From positions 314,115-378,114 of the forward strand of contig NZ_LMOI01000012.1 in assembly GCF_001423525.1 (NCBI RefSeq): DNA of 64,000 bases, read 5' to 3'. The notes beneath the pieces were generated by a model. The model searched no databases. It saw nothing but the letters and a program-made list of their open reading frames with translations, and was not told the DNA's origin. Below are positions 46,887-55,411 of the stretch, piece after piece. Position 1 is the first letter of the stretch, and each line of letters begins with the position of its first letter. The position numbers and the translations under genes were made by a program. The DNA is from Arthrobacter sp. Leaf137 (GTDB taxonomy: Bacteria > Actinomycetota > Actinomycetes > Actinomycetales > Micrococcaceae).

Positions 46887-47561
46887 ATGACCATCAATGC
46901 CGCCGGCAGCGGACGCTCCCCCTCGGTCCGGACGGCGTTTGTTTCCGGTTCACGGCTGACCGGCTGGACCGGGCGGTTCGCCGGCAGCCACGACGGTTTC
47001 GTACTAAGGGAAGACGACGACGGCGTGCGGCTCCTGGCGGGTGACGGCGCCGAAGCGCTCCTTGAAGCGCCCTGGCCCGCCCATGGGCGGCCCGGACGGG
47101 GAGTCGGCCCGCTGGAACGCCTCGCGTCGCTGGCCGCCCAGCCACGCCGGTGCGGCCTGCTCCTGGTCAGGCGCGGCGGCTATGGTGTCGGCATTGCCGC
47201 CGAGGGCCTCTTGCTGGCCTCGAAGACGGGCACCAGGTATGTCCAGTCCCGCACCGCGGCCGGCGGGCAGTCACAGCAGCGGTTTGCCCGGCGCCGGTCC
47301 AACCAGGCTGACGCCCTGGTGGATGCCGTGGCGTTGCAGGCCGCCCAGGTGTTTGCGGCCGAACCCTTCGAATATGTCTGCCCGGGTGGGGACAGGGCCC
47401 TCGCCGAAGCGGTCCTGGGACACCCGGCGCTGGCCAGATGGGCCGGCCTGCACCGCCTGGCGTACCTGGATGTGCCGGAGCCACGGGCCGCCGTCGTTAA
47501 AAAGGCCGCCTTCGACGCCTGTTCCATCCGGATCACCGTCACGGACCCGCCAGGGCTGTAG
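46887..47561 (+). CDS. acVLRF1-family peptidyl-tRNA hydrolase/release factor-like protein
   Basis: 224 aa. It contains GGQ at 126-128, extended as AAGGQSQQRFARRRSNQ, matching the hallmark of the Vms1-like eRF1-fold (VLRF1) family, whose members hydrolyse peptidyl-tRNA on stalled large subunits in eukaryotes; an actinobacterial branch is named acVLRF1. The flanking RRGGYGVGIA and KTGTRYVQSR strands fit the RF1 middle fold. The C-terminal HRLAYLDVPEPRAAVVKKAAFDACSI completes the domain. No zinc finger or ankyrin parts. Divergent from rarA, AAGGAA ribosome site. Role in bacterial ribosome rescue inferred. Confidence 0.78.
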   Translation: MTINAAGSGRSPSVRTAFVSGSRLTGWTGRFAGSHDGFVLREDDDGVRLLAGDGAEALLEAPWPAHGRPGRGVGPLERLASLAAQPRRCGLLLVRRGGYGVGIAAEGLLLASKTGTRYVQSRTAAGGQSQQRFARRRSNQADALVDAVALQAAQVFAAEPFEYVCPGGDRALAEAVLGHPALARWAGLHRLAYLDVPEPRAAVVKKAAFDACSIRITVTDPPGL

Positions 47562-47660
47562 CTTCCGCCATTCGACTGTGCCCGTGCCCGCACGACGTTC
47601 CGCAAATCATCCGGGCAGGGAGCCGTCGAACCGGGTTGACGGGCCGTGACGGTGCTTGGG

Positions 47661-48479
47661 TCAGCAGCCGGTCAGCTGCCGCTTGGGCCGTTCCTGGCGG
47701 TAGGCGTAGCGGCCGGTTTCCCGGAATCCGGCGTTGGCGTACAGCGCCTGGGCTCCGTGGTTCGCTGCGGTGACGAGCAGCCAGTACCCGGCAAGGTCCC
47801 GCTCTGCCCCCGCCGTGAGGAGCGCATCCAGGACGGCGGTCCCGTAACCGCGTCGGCGTGCCTCGGGGCTCGTCGCCATGGAGTACAGGCCGCCCCGCGC
47901 CCCTGGCCCGGTGTCCGGAAGGGCAAGGCGTCCGACGGCGGCGGGCCGGCCGGCGCTGTCCCGGACCAGGGCGTACACGGCAGGGCAGCCCTGGAGGATG
48001 GTGCGGGCGATGGCCACCGCGTCGTCACCCCGGCGTCCGTCCACCGCCCACCACACGGCCAGCCATTCGGCAGAGGGAACAGAATCGAGCTCGACGGCAG
48101 GTCGCCGCTCCGTAATCCGGGCCTGCCGCCATGGCCCCCGGGTCATGATCAGGGTTTCGGACTGCGTGGTGAAGCCCTGCATGTCCAGGAAGGAATTGAG
48201 GGCAGCCGCTTCGACGGTTGCGGTGACCTGGAAGATCAGGGGCAGCCGGCGGCTGCGGTACCAGGACCGGGCGTCCCGCAGCAGGCCGCTAAGCTCCGGC
48301 TCCCCTGCGCCGCTGGCCGGCCTCGGCCAGACCGAATTTGCCCGCTGAGTCACTCCCCCGGCGGCACGAAGAACCCAGGGGCCCAGGTCATGGCGCTCCG
48401 GCGCAGGCCACGCCGCATCCATGGCGGCTTCGAGGCCAGGGAATCCGGCGACGTCGTCGTCAAGGGCGGTGGTGGACAC
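47661..48479 (-). CDS. GNAT family N-acetyltransferase
   Basis: 272 aa. C-terminal GNAT domain (about 145-265) with motif A GLYSMATSPEARRRGYGTAVLDALL binding acetyl-CoA and motif B ANHGAQALYANAGFRETGRYAYR. The N-terminal half (about 1-130) may be a degenerate second GNAT unit, giving the two-lobe form frequent in actinobacteria. Excellent GGAGGAG ribosome site 6 nt before the GTG. Substrate unknown. It follows aspS, separated by a hairpin. Confidence 0.86.
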   Translation of the reverse strand: MSTTALDDDVAGFPGLEAAMDAAWPAPERHDLGPWVLRAAGGVTQRANSVWPRPASGAGEPELSGLLRDARSWYRSRRLPLIFQVTATVEAAALNSFLDMQGFTTQSETLIMTRGPWRQARITERRPAVELDSVPSAEWLAVWWAVDGRRGDDAVAIARTILQGCPAVYALVRDSAGRPAAVGRLALPDTGPGARGGLYSMATSPEARRRGYGTAVLDALLTAGAERDLAGYWLLVTAANHGAQALYANAGFRETGRYAYRQERPKRQLTGC

Positions 48480-48509
48480 GGCGTTCTCCTCCGAGGTGGG
48501 TTAAGCAGG

Positions 48510-48548
48510 GGCAGGAGGCGCCCCGACGAATCCGGGGAGCCTCCTGCC
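48510..48548 (-). terminator. Terminator downstream of aspS
   Basis: A 15-bp stem with one mismatch (outer arm GGCAGGAGGC 48510-48519, partner 48539-48548; inner CCCCG/CGGGG) directly after the aspS stop. Weak T-tract. Confidence 0.6.
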
Positions 48549-48563
48549 GCTCAGCGAGGTGCG

Positions 48564-50363
48564 TTATTTGACCGCTTCGGCTTTCCTGGCCTCGACGGGC
48601 TTGACGGCCTCAGGCTTGAAATCGACACCGGCCTCCTTGCGCTGCTGTGCGGTGATAGGTGCCGGGGCAGCGGTCAGCGGATCGAAACCACCGCCTGACT
48701 TCGGGAAGGCAATGACGTCGCGGATGGACTCGACACCGGCCAGCAGCGAAACCACCCGATCCCAGCCGAACGCGATGCCGCCGTGCGGGGGCGCTCCGTA
48801 CTTGAAGCCTTCGAGGAGGAACCCGAACTTGGTCTGGGCGTCTTCCTTGTCCAGCCCCATCAGTTCGAAAACGCGTTCCTGCACGTCACGCTGGTGGATA
48901 CGGATGGAACCGCCGCCAATCTCGTTGCCGTTACAGACGATGTCGTAGGCGTAGGACAGGGCAGACTCGGGGTCCTTGTCAAAGGTGTCGAGGAACTCCG
49001 GCTTGGGCGAGGTAAAGGCGTGGTGCACAGCGGTCCACTGGCCTGCGCCCACTGCGACGTCGCCCGAAGCGACGGCGGCAGCAGCCGGCTCAAACATCGG
49101 TGCGTCGACAACCCAGCAGAAAGCCCAGTCCTTGGGATCGATCAGGCCGGTGCGGTGGCCGATTTCAACGCGGGCAGCACCCAGCAGTGCACGGGACGGG
49201 GTCTTTTCGCCGGCGGCGAAGAAGATGCAGTCGCCGGGCTTGGCGCCGACGGCGTCGGCCAGGCCAGCGCGTTCGGTGTCGGTCAGGTTCTTCGCGACCG
49301 GACCGGCGAGCTCGCCGTCTTCCTTGTAAAGGACGTACGCCAGGCCCTTGGCCCCGCGCTGCTTGGCCCACTCCTGCCAGGCATCAAGTGCACGGCGCGC
49401 CTGCGAAGCTCCGCCCGGCATGACCACGGCGCCAACATAGGGCGCCTTGAAAACGCCGAAGTTGGTGTCCTTGAAGAACTCCGTGAGCTCCGTCAGTTCC
49501 TGGCCGAAGCGGAGATCGGGCTTGTCCGAACCGTAGCGGGCCATCGCGTCCGCGTAGGTGATGCGCTGGATAGGCGTGGGAATCTCCACGCCGATGAGCT
49601 TCCAGACAGCCTTGACGATGTTCTCGCCGAGGCGGATGACGTCGTCCTGGTCCACGAAGCTGGCCTCAATGTCCAGCTGGGTGAATTCCGGCTGGCGGTC
49701 CGCGCGGAAGTCCTCGTCGCGGTAGCAGCGGGCAATCTGGTAGTACTTCTCGAAACCGCCCACCTGCAGCAACTGCTTGAACAGCTGCGGCGACTGCGGA
49801 AGGGCGTACCAGGAGCCCGGTGCCAGGCGGGCCGGAACCAGGAAGTCTCGGGCACCTTCGGGCGTGGACCGGGTCAGCGTGGGCGTCTCGATCTCCACGT
49901 AACCTTCGTCGTGGAGCAAGTCGCGGGCCACCCGGTTGGCTTCGGAGCGCAGCCGGATGTTGCGGCTGGGGCCGGGGCGGCGGAGATCAAGGTAGCGGTG
50001 CTTCAGGCGGGCTTCCTCGCCCACTTCCACGTGCTCGTCGATTTGGAACGGCAGCGGATCGGAGGTGTTGAGCACCGTGACGTCCTCGGCGATGACTTCG
50101 ATCTCACCCGTGCCAAGCGCAGGGTTTTCGTTGCCCTCGGGGCGCTTGGAGACGGTGCCGGTCACCTGCAGGACGTACTCGTTGCGCAGCCCGTGGAACA
50201 CTTCCTCCTCGCGGACCACAATCTGTGCCACGCCGGACGCATCACGCAGGTCCACGAAGGCCACACCACCGTGGTCACGGCGGCGGCCTACCCAGCCGGC
50301 CAGGGTTACGGTTTGTCCAATGTGCTCGGAACGAAGGGATCCGAGGTCATGTGTGCGAAGCAC
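48564..50363 (-). CDS. aspS: Aspartyl-tRNA synthetase
   Basis: 599 aa class IIb synthetase. N-terminal OB fold ([23 protein letters not shown]), motif 2-type [23 protein letters not shown], bacterial GAD insert (about 290-420) and motif 3 [16 protein letters not shown]. The GTG start has AAAGGTG 5 nt away. A Lys/Ala/Glu-rich C-terminal tail is present. In bacteria lacking AsnRS this enzyme also charges tRNA-Asn; discrimination cannot be decided from the window. Downstream of hisS by 149 bp. Confidence 0.96.
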   Translation of the reverse strand: MLRTHDLGSLRSEHIGQTVTLAGWVGRRRDHGGVAFVDLRDASGVAQIVVREEEVFHGLRNEYVLQVTGTVSKRPEGNENPALGTGEIEVIAEDVTVLNTSDPLPFQIDEHVEVGEEARLKHRYLDLRRPGPSRNIRLRSEANRVARDLLHDEGYVEIETPTLTRSTPEGARDFLVPARLAPGSWYALPQSPQLFKQLLQVGGFEKYYQIARCYRDEDFRADRQPEFTQLDIEASFVDQDDVIRLGENIVKAVWKLIGVEIPTPIQRITYADAMARYGSDKPDLRFGQELTELTEFFKDTNFGVFKAPYVGAVVMPGGASQARRALDAWQEWAKQRGAKGLAYVLYKEDGELAGPVAKNLTDTERAGLADAVGAKPGDCIFFAAGEKTPSRALLGAARVEIGHRTGLIDPKDWAFCWVVDAPMFEPAAAAVASGDVAVGAGQWTAVHHAFTSPKPEFLDTFDKDPESALSYAYDIVCNGNEIGGGSIRIHQRDVQERVFELMGLDKEDAQTKFGFLLEGFKYGAPPHGGIAFGWDRVVSLLAGVESIRDVIAFPKSGGGFDPLTAAPAPITAQQRKEAGVDFKPEAVKPVEARKAEAVK

Positions 50364-50512
50364 AGCACACCTTTCTAGAGGAAGCAGCGGGAAAACTTAG
50401 GGAATAGGTCTCGATGGTTCCGGGACCGGTTCCGTCCGAGTTTACCCGTAGGACGGAAGCCGACGTCCACGGGCGGAGCTCCGGCAGGACGGAGGGCAGC
50501 GAGGAGCCCTGC

Positions 50513-51886
50513 TCAGGGGACCTGGGCAGGAACGGCGTCGGCGGTTGCCACCTGCACCACGAGGTCGGCGGCCGGCGGCATCCACGTCTCCGGGGCGGCC
50601 AATACCTGTTCACCGGACCGGATGTCCTTGACCTGGTGAGTGCCGTCGTCGTCCGTGAACCAGACGAACGGGATGCCCCGGCGGTCCGCGAACTTGATCT
50701 GCTTGCCGAACTTTTCGGCCTTGGCGGCCACCTCGGTGGGAATCCCCCGGCTGCGCAACTGCGCGGCGACGTCCTGCGCAGCGCCCCAGCTGTCGTCGTG
50801 CGCGAGGGCCACAAGGACCGCCGTGGGCACGGAACGGGAGGCTTTGGCCAGCTCCTGGCTCAGGATGCGCGAAACCAGCCGGGTCACGCCGATGGACAGG
50901 CCGACGCCGGGGAACTTCCGGTTGCCTTTGGAAGCCAGGGCGTCGTACCTGCCGCCCGAGCAGATGGAACCCAGCTGCTCGTGTCCCACCAGGACGGTCT
51001 CCACCACGGTGCCCGTGTAGTAGTCCAGGCCGCGGGCAATACTAAGGTCCGCCAGCACCTTGCCGGGTGCGCGCTGGACGGCGGCGTCGATGACCTGCTC
51101 CAGCTCGTTAAGCCCCTCGTCGAGCAGGTCGTTGCTGACGCCGAGGGCACGGACCTGGGCCACGAAGGACGCGTCCGCGGTACGGATGCCGGCAAGCTGC
51201 AGGGCCTTCTGTGCCTGCTCATCGGTGGCGCCGAGTTCGGATTTCAGGAGTTCGGCAACCTTGGCCGGACCGATCTTTTCCAGCTTGTCGATGCTGCGCA
51301 GGACGCCCGCGGTGTCCGTCAGGCCGATGCCGCGGTAGAAGCCCTCGGCCAGTTTGCGGTTGTTGACCCGGAGCTGGAAGTCCGGGATGGGAAGCGCACT
51401 GAGTGCCTCGGCGATGACCAGGGCGATTTCAACGTCATAGCGGAACGGCAGCTCGCCATCGCCCACGACGTCGATGTCCGCCTGGGTGAATTCACGGGCG
51501 CGGCCTTCCTGGGGGCGTTCGCCGCGCCAGACCTTCTGGATCTGGTACCGCCGGAAGGGGAAGGCCAGGTAGCCGGCGTTTTCAACAACGTAGCGGGCGA
51601 AGGGAACCGTCAGGTCGAAGTGCAGCGCCAGCGCGTGCTGGTCGGCTTTGCCGCCCCGGTCCGGGGTCCCGGCCTCATCGTCCTGGAGCCGGCTGAGCCC
51701 GTAGACTTCCTTGTCGATCTCGCCCTTGCGCAGCAGCTGTCCCACCGTTTCCACCGAACGCGTCTCAATCGAGGCGAAGCCGTGCAGCTCAAAGACACGG
51801 CGCAGGGTATCCAGGACATGCAGCTCCACCAGCCGCTCCTCGGGAAGCCACTCGGGGAATCCGGACAGGGAGGCGGTGCGTGCCAT
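50513..51886 (-). CDS. hisS: Histidyl-tRNA synthetase
   Basis: 457 aa class II synthetase. Signature HisA motif ARGLDYYTGTVVE (about 284-296), motif 2 FRRYQIQKVWRGERPQEGRAREFTQADIDV, and the C-terminal anticodon-binding domain (about 365-445). GGAGAG lies 7 nt before the ATG. Upstream is a 246-bp divergent region shared with the cyclophilin gene. Confidence 0.96.
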   Translation of the reverse strand: MARTASLSGFPEWLPEERLVELHVLDTLRRVFELHGFASIETRSVETVGQLLRKGEIDKEVYGLSRLQDDEAGTPDRGGKADQHALALHFDLTVPFARYVVENAGYLAFPFRRYQIQKVWRGERPQEGRAREFTQADIDVVGDGELPFRYDVEIALVIAEALSALPIPDFQLRVNNRKLAEGFYRGIGLTDTAGVLRSIDKLEKIGPAKVAELLKSELGATDEQAQKALQLAGIRTADASFVAQVRALGVSNDLLDEGLNELEQVIDAAVQRAPGKVLADLSIARGLDYYTGTVVETVLVGHEQLGSICSGGRYDALASKGNRKFPGVGLSIGVTRLVSRILSQELAKASRSVPTAVLVALAHDDSWGAAQDVAAQLRSRGIPTEVAAKAEKFGKQIKFADRRGIPFVWFTDDDGTHQVKDIRSGEQVLAAPETWMPPAADLVVQVATADAVPAQVP

Positions 51887-51970
51887 GGAAGTTCTCTCCT
51901 CTTAAGGTGCCGGACGCCAGCCGCGTCCCGCCCGTCGGGGGCGCCCTGCGGCGGCTGTCCAGCCAGTCAT

Positions 51971-52001
51971 GCATAAACTATGTGCGGCAGTCAGTTTATG
52001 C
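51971..52001. promoter_or_regulatory. Inverted repeat in the hisS / cyclophilin divergent promoter region
   Basis: GCATAAACT (51971-51979) and AGTTTATGC (51993-52001), perfect 9-bp arms with a 13-bp spacer. Each arm holds a TAAACT element reading outward, so the repeat may place -10 elements for both directions, or be an operator. No leader peptide with His codons was found between it and hisS. Confidence 0.45.
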
Positions 52002-52132
52002 GTCATCGGTGTGCATCTCTAATACGCCGGACCTGCAGGGCCTGGCGGTCAGGGGACTGCGCCCGGTGCCACCACGGACCCTGGCGCAACCAGGCAGTAC
52101 AGAGACAACACAGCCACACATAAGGAGGAGCC

Positions 52133-52939
52133 TTGGCGGCCAGTTCACGCAGTGCCCGCGAAGCAAAACGGCGTATCCATCAGATGGAGGCCAAACGCGA
52201 GCTGAGGCGGGACCAGGAACAGCGGCGCAAGCGCGACAACCTGATCGCCGCCGGCGCCGGAACCGCAGCCGTGGTGCTCGCCGTCGTGCTTCAGCTGACG
52301 GCCTTCGCCGGCAACCCCACCGAAGATGAGTTTGCTGCCACCGAAGCCGGCCTCACCAACCCGTCGGCGTCGGCCACTCCGTCAGCACCGGCAACTAACG
52401 GGCCCAACATTCCGGCCGCCGACACCGCGGCGGGGAAGACCTTCACCGGGGACCTCGTGCTGAACGGCAAGCCACTGGGCGTCGAACTCAACGGAACCAC
52501 CGCACCGCAGGCCGCCGCGGTCTTCAAGTCCCTCAGCGACGAGGGCTTCTACAACGGCAAGAGCTGCCACCGCCTCACCACCTCGGATGCCTTCGGGGTG
52601 CTGCAGTGCGGCTCCGCGAACGGCGACGGGCAGGGCGATCCCAACTACACGTGGGGCCCCCTGGAAAACACCCCGGCGGACAACTCCTACCCGGCGGGAA
52701 CCATTGCCGTGGCACGGAGCGGCAACAACGCCTACGGCAACGGAACGCAGTTCTTCATCGTCTACAAAGACACGAACATTCCAGCTGATTCCGCCGGCGG
52801 CTACACCGTGGTGGGCAAGGTGACCTCAGGCCTGGACGTGGTGACCGGCATCGCTGCTGAAGGGATCACCCCGGGCAGCAGCGACACGGACGGCGCGCCC
52901 GTTCAAGCAGTCACGATAGACTCGTTTTCTCTGAAGTAG
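52133..52939 (+). CDS. Membrane-anchored cyclophilin-type peptidyl-prolyl isomerase
   Basis: 268 aa from a TTG supported by AAGGAGGAG. A strongly basic N-terminus (RRDQEQRRKRDNL) precedes one transmembrane helix (about 38-58), then a Ser/Ala/Pro linker and a cyclophilin domain (about 100-265) with NGTQFFIVYKD and GYTVVGKVTSGLDVV. The domain probably lies outside the membrane and helps fold exported proteins. M. tuberculosis PpiB (Rv2582) occupies the same position next to relA and hisS. Some active-site residues differ from the human consensus and activity is not assured. Confidence 0.9.
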   Translation: MAASSRSAREAKRRIHQMEAKRELRRDQEQRRKRDNLIAAGAGTAAVVLAVVLQLTAFAGNPTEDEFAATEAGLTNPSASATPSAPATNGPNIPAADTAAGKTFTGDLVLNGKPLGVELNGTTAPQAAAVFKSLSDEGFYNGKSCHRLTTSDAFGVLQCGSANGDGQGDPNYTWGPLENTPADNSYPAGTIAVARSGNNAYGNGTQFFIVYKDTNIPADSAGGYTVVGKVTSGLDVVTGIAAEGITPGSSDTDGAPVQAVTIDSFSLK

Positions 52940-53005
52940 GAAGCCCGGCCAGGCGGCCGCGGTGCAGGACGTGAGCAGTTCCCTCCAAGCGAAAGACTTT
53001 TAGCG

Positions 53006-54571
53006 GTGACAGACAGTCAGAAATCCGACGAAACAGCAGCAGACGTGACCGACGCGGCGGCTCCCGCCACGGACGCAGAATCTGCAGCAACCAGCGCAAC
53101 GGCCCCGGAAGCCGCGACCGAAGGCGTGGAGGAGGCCGGCGCACAGGCAGAACAGCCCGCCGAGGCTCCTGCCCCGGACGCAGAACCGGCAGCCCCTGCC
53201 CCGTCTCCGGCACCCGGACCCCGGCCTTCGGCCCCGTCCCCTGCAGCTTTCGCCTCACGTCCCAAGCCGGCGGCTGCTGCACCGGCCGCTGCCGTGGCAC
53301 CTGCGGCACCAGCCACCTCGCCTGCTGAGGCAGCCAAATGGGGACGCGTGGAAGGCGACGGCCACGTCTTCCTGACGATCGACGGCGGAGAACACGCCGT
53401 CGGGCAGTACCCGGGCGTCAGCGATGACGAAGCGCTGGCTTACTTCGCGCGGAAGTACGACGACGTCGTGGCCCAGATCGTGCTCCTTGAACAGCGCGTA
53501 AGCTCCAAGGCGCCCAGCACCGACATGCAGAAAACTGTCACCCACCTGCACGAACAGCTTGCGGAACGCAACATGGTGGGCGACCTCCGGGCGGCCGAAG
53601 CCCGGTTGGACACCCTGGCAACCCACATTGCCGAGCTGGAAAAGACGGAAAAGGCAGAGCACGACGCCGTCCGGGCGGCTGAACTTGCAGCCCGCGAAGC
53701 CATCGTGTCCGAGGCCGAGGAGATCTCCGGGCAGGACCCGGCGCAGACCCAGTGGAAGACCTCAAGTGCCCGGATGAACGAGCTGTTCGAGAACTGGAAG
53801 GCCGCACAGAAGAGCGGCGTCCGGTTGGGCCGCAGCAACGAGGACGCCCTCTGGAAGCGCTTCAGGGCGGCCCGCACCGTGTTTGACCGGCACCGCCGGG
53901 CCTACTTCTCCCAGTTGGACAGCAACAATTCCGCTGCGAAGACCGCCAAGGAAAAGCTGATTTCCGAGGCTGAGGCCCTGTCCAGCTCCACCGACTGGGG
54001 CTACGCCGCGGGCGAATACCGCCGCCTCATGGACCAGTGGAAGGCATCACCCCGCGCCAGCCGCAAGGACGATGACGCACTGTGGGCACGTTTCCGTGCC
54101 GCGCAGGATGTCTTCTTCACGTCCCGGCAGGCTGCCAACGACGAGATCGACCAGGAATACTCCGCAAACCTGACGGTCAAGGAAGCCCTCCTGGCCGAGG
54201 CCAACACGATCCTCCCGATCAAGGACCTGGCGGGTGCCAAGAAGGCGCTTCAGTCCGTCCGTGACCGGTGGGAAGAGGCAGGAAAGGTCCCGCGGGCCGA
54301 CATGGGCAGGATCGAAGCCGGGCTGCGCAAGGTCGAAGACGCCGTCCGACAGGCCGAAGAAGAACAGTGGCAGCGTTCGAACCCCGAGCGCAAGGCGCGT
54401 ACCAACAGTGCCCTGTCACAGCTCGAGAGCGCCATTGCCGGCCTGCAGGATGACCTTGCCAAGGCAGAACAGAGCGGTGACGAGCGCAAGATCAAGGCAG
54501 CCAGGGAAGCCCTTGAGGCACGCCAGGCCTGGCTCGACCAGATCCAGCGTTCCGCCAGCGAATTGAGCTGA
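53006..54571 (+). CDS. DUF349 domain-containing protein
   Basis: 521 aa. The first 110 residues are Ala/Pro/Glu-rich and disordered. The rest is coiled coil with three or four DUF349 repeats: WGRVEGDGHVFL, then repeated LWKRFRAARTVFDRHR / ALWARFRAAQDVFFTSRQ units, each around 75 residues, from about 230 to 480. No membrane segment, so cytoplasmic. GTG start with only a weak ribosome site. Function unknown; neighbours rel and cyclophilin are conserved across actinobacteria. Confidence 0.9.
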   Translation: MTDSQKSDETAADVTDAAAPATDAESAATSATAPEAATEGVEEAGAQAEQPAEAPAPDAEPAAPAPSPAPGPRPSAPSPAAFASRPKPAAAAPAAAVAPAAPATSPAEAAKWGRVEGDGHVFLTIDGGEHAVGQYPGVSDDEALAYFARKYDDVVAQIVLLEQRVSSKAPSTDMQKTVTHLHEQLAERNMVGDLRAAEARLDTLATHIAELEKTEKAEHDAVRAAELAAREAIVSEAEEISGQDPAQTQWKTSSARMNELFENWKAAQKSGVRLGRSNEDALWKRFRAARTVFDRHRRAYFSQLDSNNSAAKTAKEKLISEAEALSSSTDWGYAAGEYRRLMDQWKASPRASRKDDDALWARFRAAQDVFFTSRQAANDEIDQEYSANLTVKEALLAEANTILPIKDLAGAKKALQSVRDRWEEAGKVPRADMGRIEAGLRKVEDAVRQAEEEQWQRSNPERKARTNSALSQLESAIAGLQDDLAKAEQSGDERKIKAAREALEARQAWLDQIQRSASELS

Positions 54572-54593
54572 CGCCTTTCCTGTTTGACGACGC

Positions 54594-54639
54594 CGCAGGC
54601 CCGGTTCCGGTTATCCACATAACCCGAATCGGGCCTGCG
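54594..54639 (+). terminator. Terminator-like hairpin after the DUF349 gene
   Basis: Outer stem CGCAGGCCCG (54594-54603) with CGGGCCTGCG (54630-54639) and an inner GGTTAT/ATAACC stem. The loop region contains TTATCCACA, a match to the DnaA-box consensus (54611-54619). Only a short T content follows. Confidence 0.5.
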
Positions 54640-54670
54640 TGTATCAAGACCTCCTTGGCAGGATGGAGGA

Positions 54671-55411
54671 ATGGCCTCACCATCTGATTCCACGCCGGCC
54701 GGAGCTGGGTTGGAATATCCGCCGCCGCACCACACGGCCCCGGCGCGGTTCCCAGAACTCTATGCGCCCGGGCGGCCGTTCGCCTGGCCAGAACTGCAGT
54801 CACTGGCCGCCGACGGGATCCTGGCCCGCTTCCATCAGCATGGCTACACCCTCCCGGGATCTGCCGCCTCTGCCCAATTGCGTGCCCGTGCTGCCGCCGG
54901 CTCCGTGCCGTCCCAGGTCCGGCAGCGCGTCGTGGCGGGACGGATGACTGCAGCCTGGATCTACGGCTGTGCTGACGAGCCGGACCGCCTTGCCCTCCTG
55001 GTGGACGCCAAGCGCCGCGTTTCGAGCCTGCGGAATACCCGGGGCTGCACGCTGCACGAGGTGAAGCTGGGTCCCTTCGACGTGGTCAGCATGGGCGGAC
55101 TCATGGTGTCCAGCCCCCTGCGGACCGCTCTGGATATCGCCCTGCACGTGGACGCCGAACGTGCCGTTCCCACGCTGGCGAACCTGCTGGCCCGCCCCGA
55201 AAAGGACGTGCGGTTGCGGCTGCTGGTGCTCGCGATCGAGGCTACCCCGCGCGTGCCGCATAAAAAGGCGGCACTGGAAAAGCTTTCCCGGCTAGCTCCG
55301 GCGCTTGTTCCCGGTGGTGCGGTAGACATCGAAGACCCCGTCGATCCGGCGGACGGCGCTGAGGACGTGGCTGAGATACTTGGGGTCACCCATCTCGAAA
55401 GCAAACTTTGA
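54671..55411 (+). CDS. Hypothetical protein with AbiEi-like antitoxin architecture
   Basis: 246 aa. A probable N-terminal winged-helix part (about 25-85), then the AbiEi-like core: [47 protein letters not shown] (about 137-165), helical C-terminus. This pattern resembles the transcription-regulatory antitoxin fold seen in type IV systems, but no AbiEii-type toxin gene is adjacent, so it may be a solitary regulator. The last 120 bp overlap the 3' end of rel on the opposite strand. The C-terminal acidic tail ([17 protein letters not shown]) lies in that overlap. Confidence 0.62.
   Translation: MASPSDSTPAGAGLEYPPPHHTAPARFPELYAPGRPFAWPELQSLAADGILARFHQHGYTLPGSAASAQLRARAAAGSVPSQVRQRVVAGRMTAAWIYGCADEPDRLALLVDAKRRVSSLRNTRGCTLHEVKLGPFDVVSMGGLMVSSPLRTALDIALHVDAERAVPTLANLLARPEKDVRLRLLVLAIEATPRVPHKKAALEKLSRLAPALVPGGAVDIEDPVDPADGAEDVAEILGVTHLESKL

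Noticed and set aside
51789..51974. 61-codon minus-strand ORF upstream of hisS as a His leader peptide
   Set aside because: It has only scattered His codons, no following terminator, and runs through the hisS start region out of frame.
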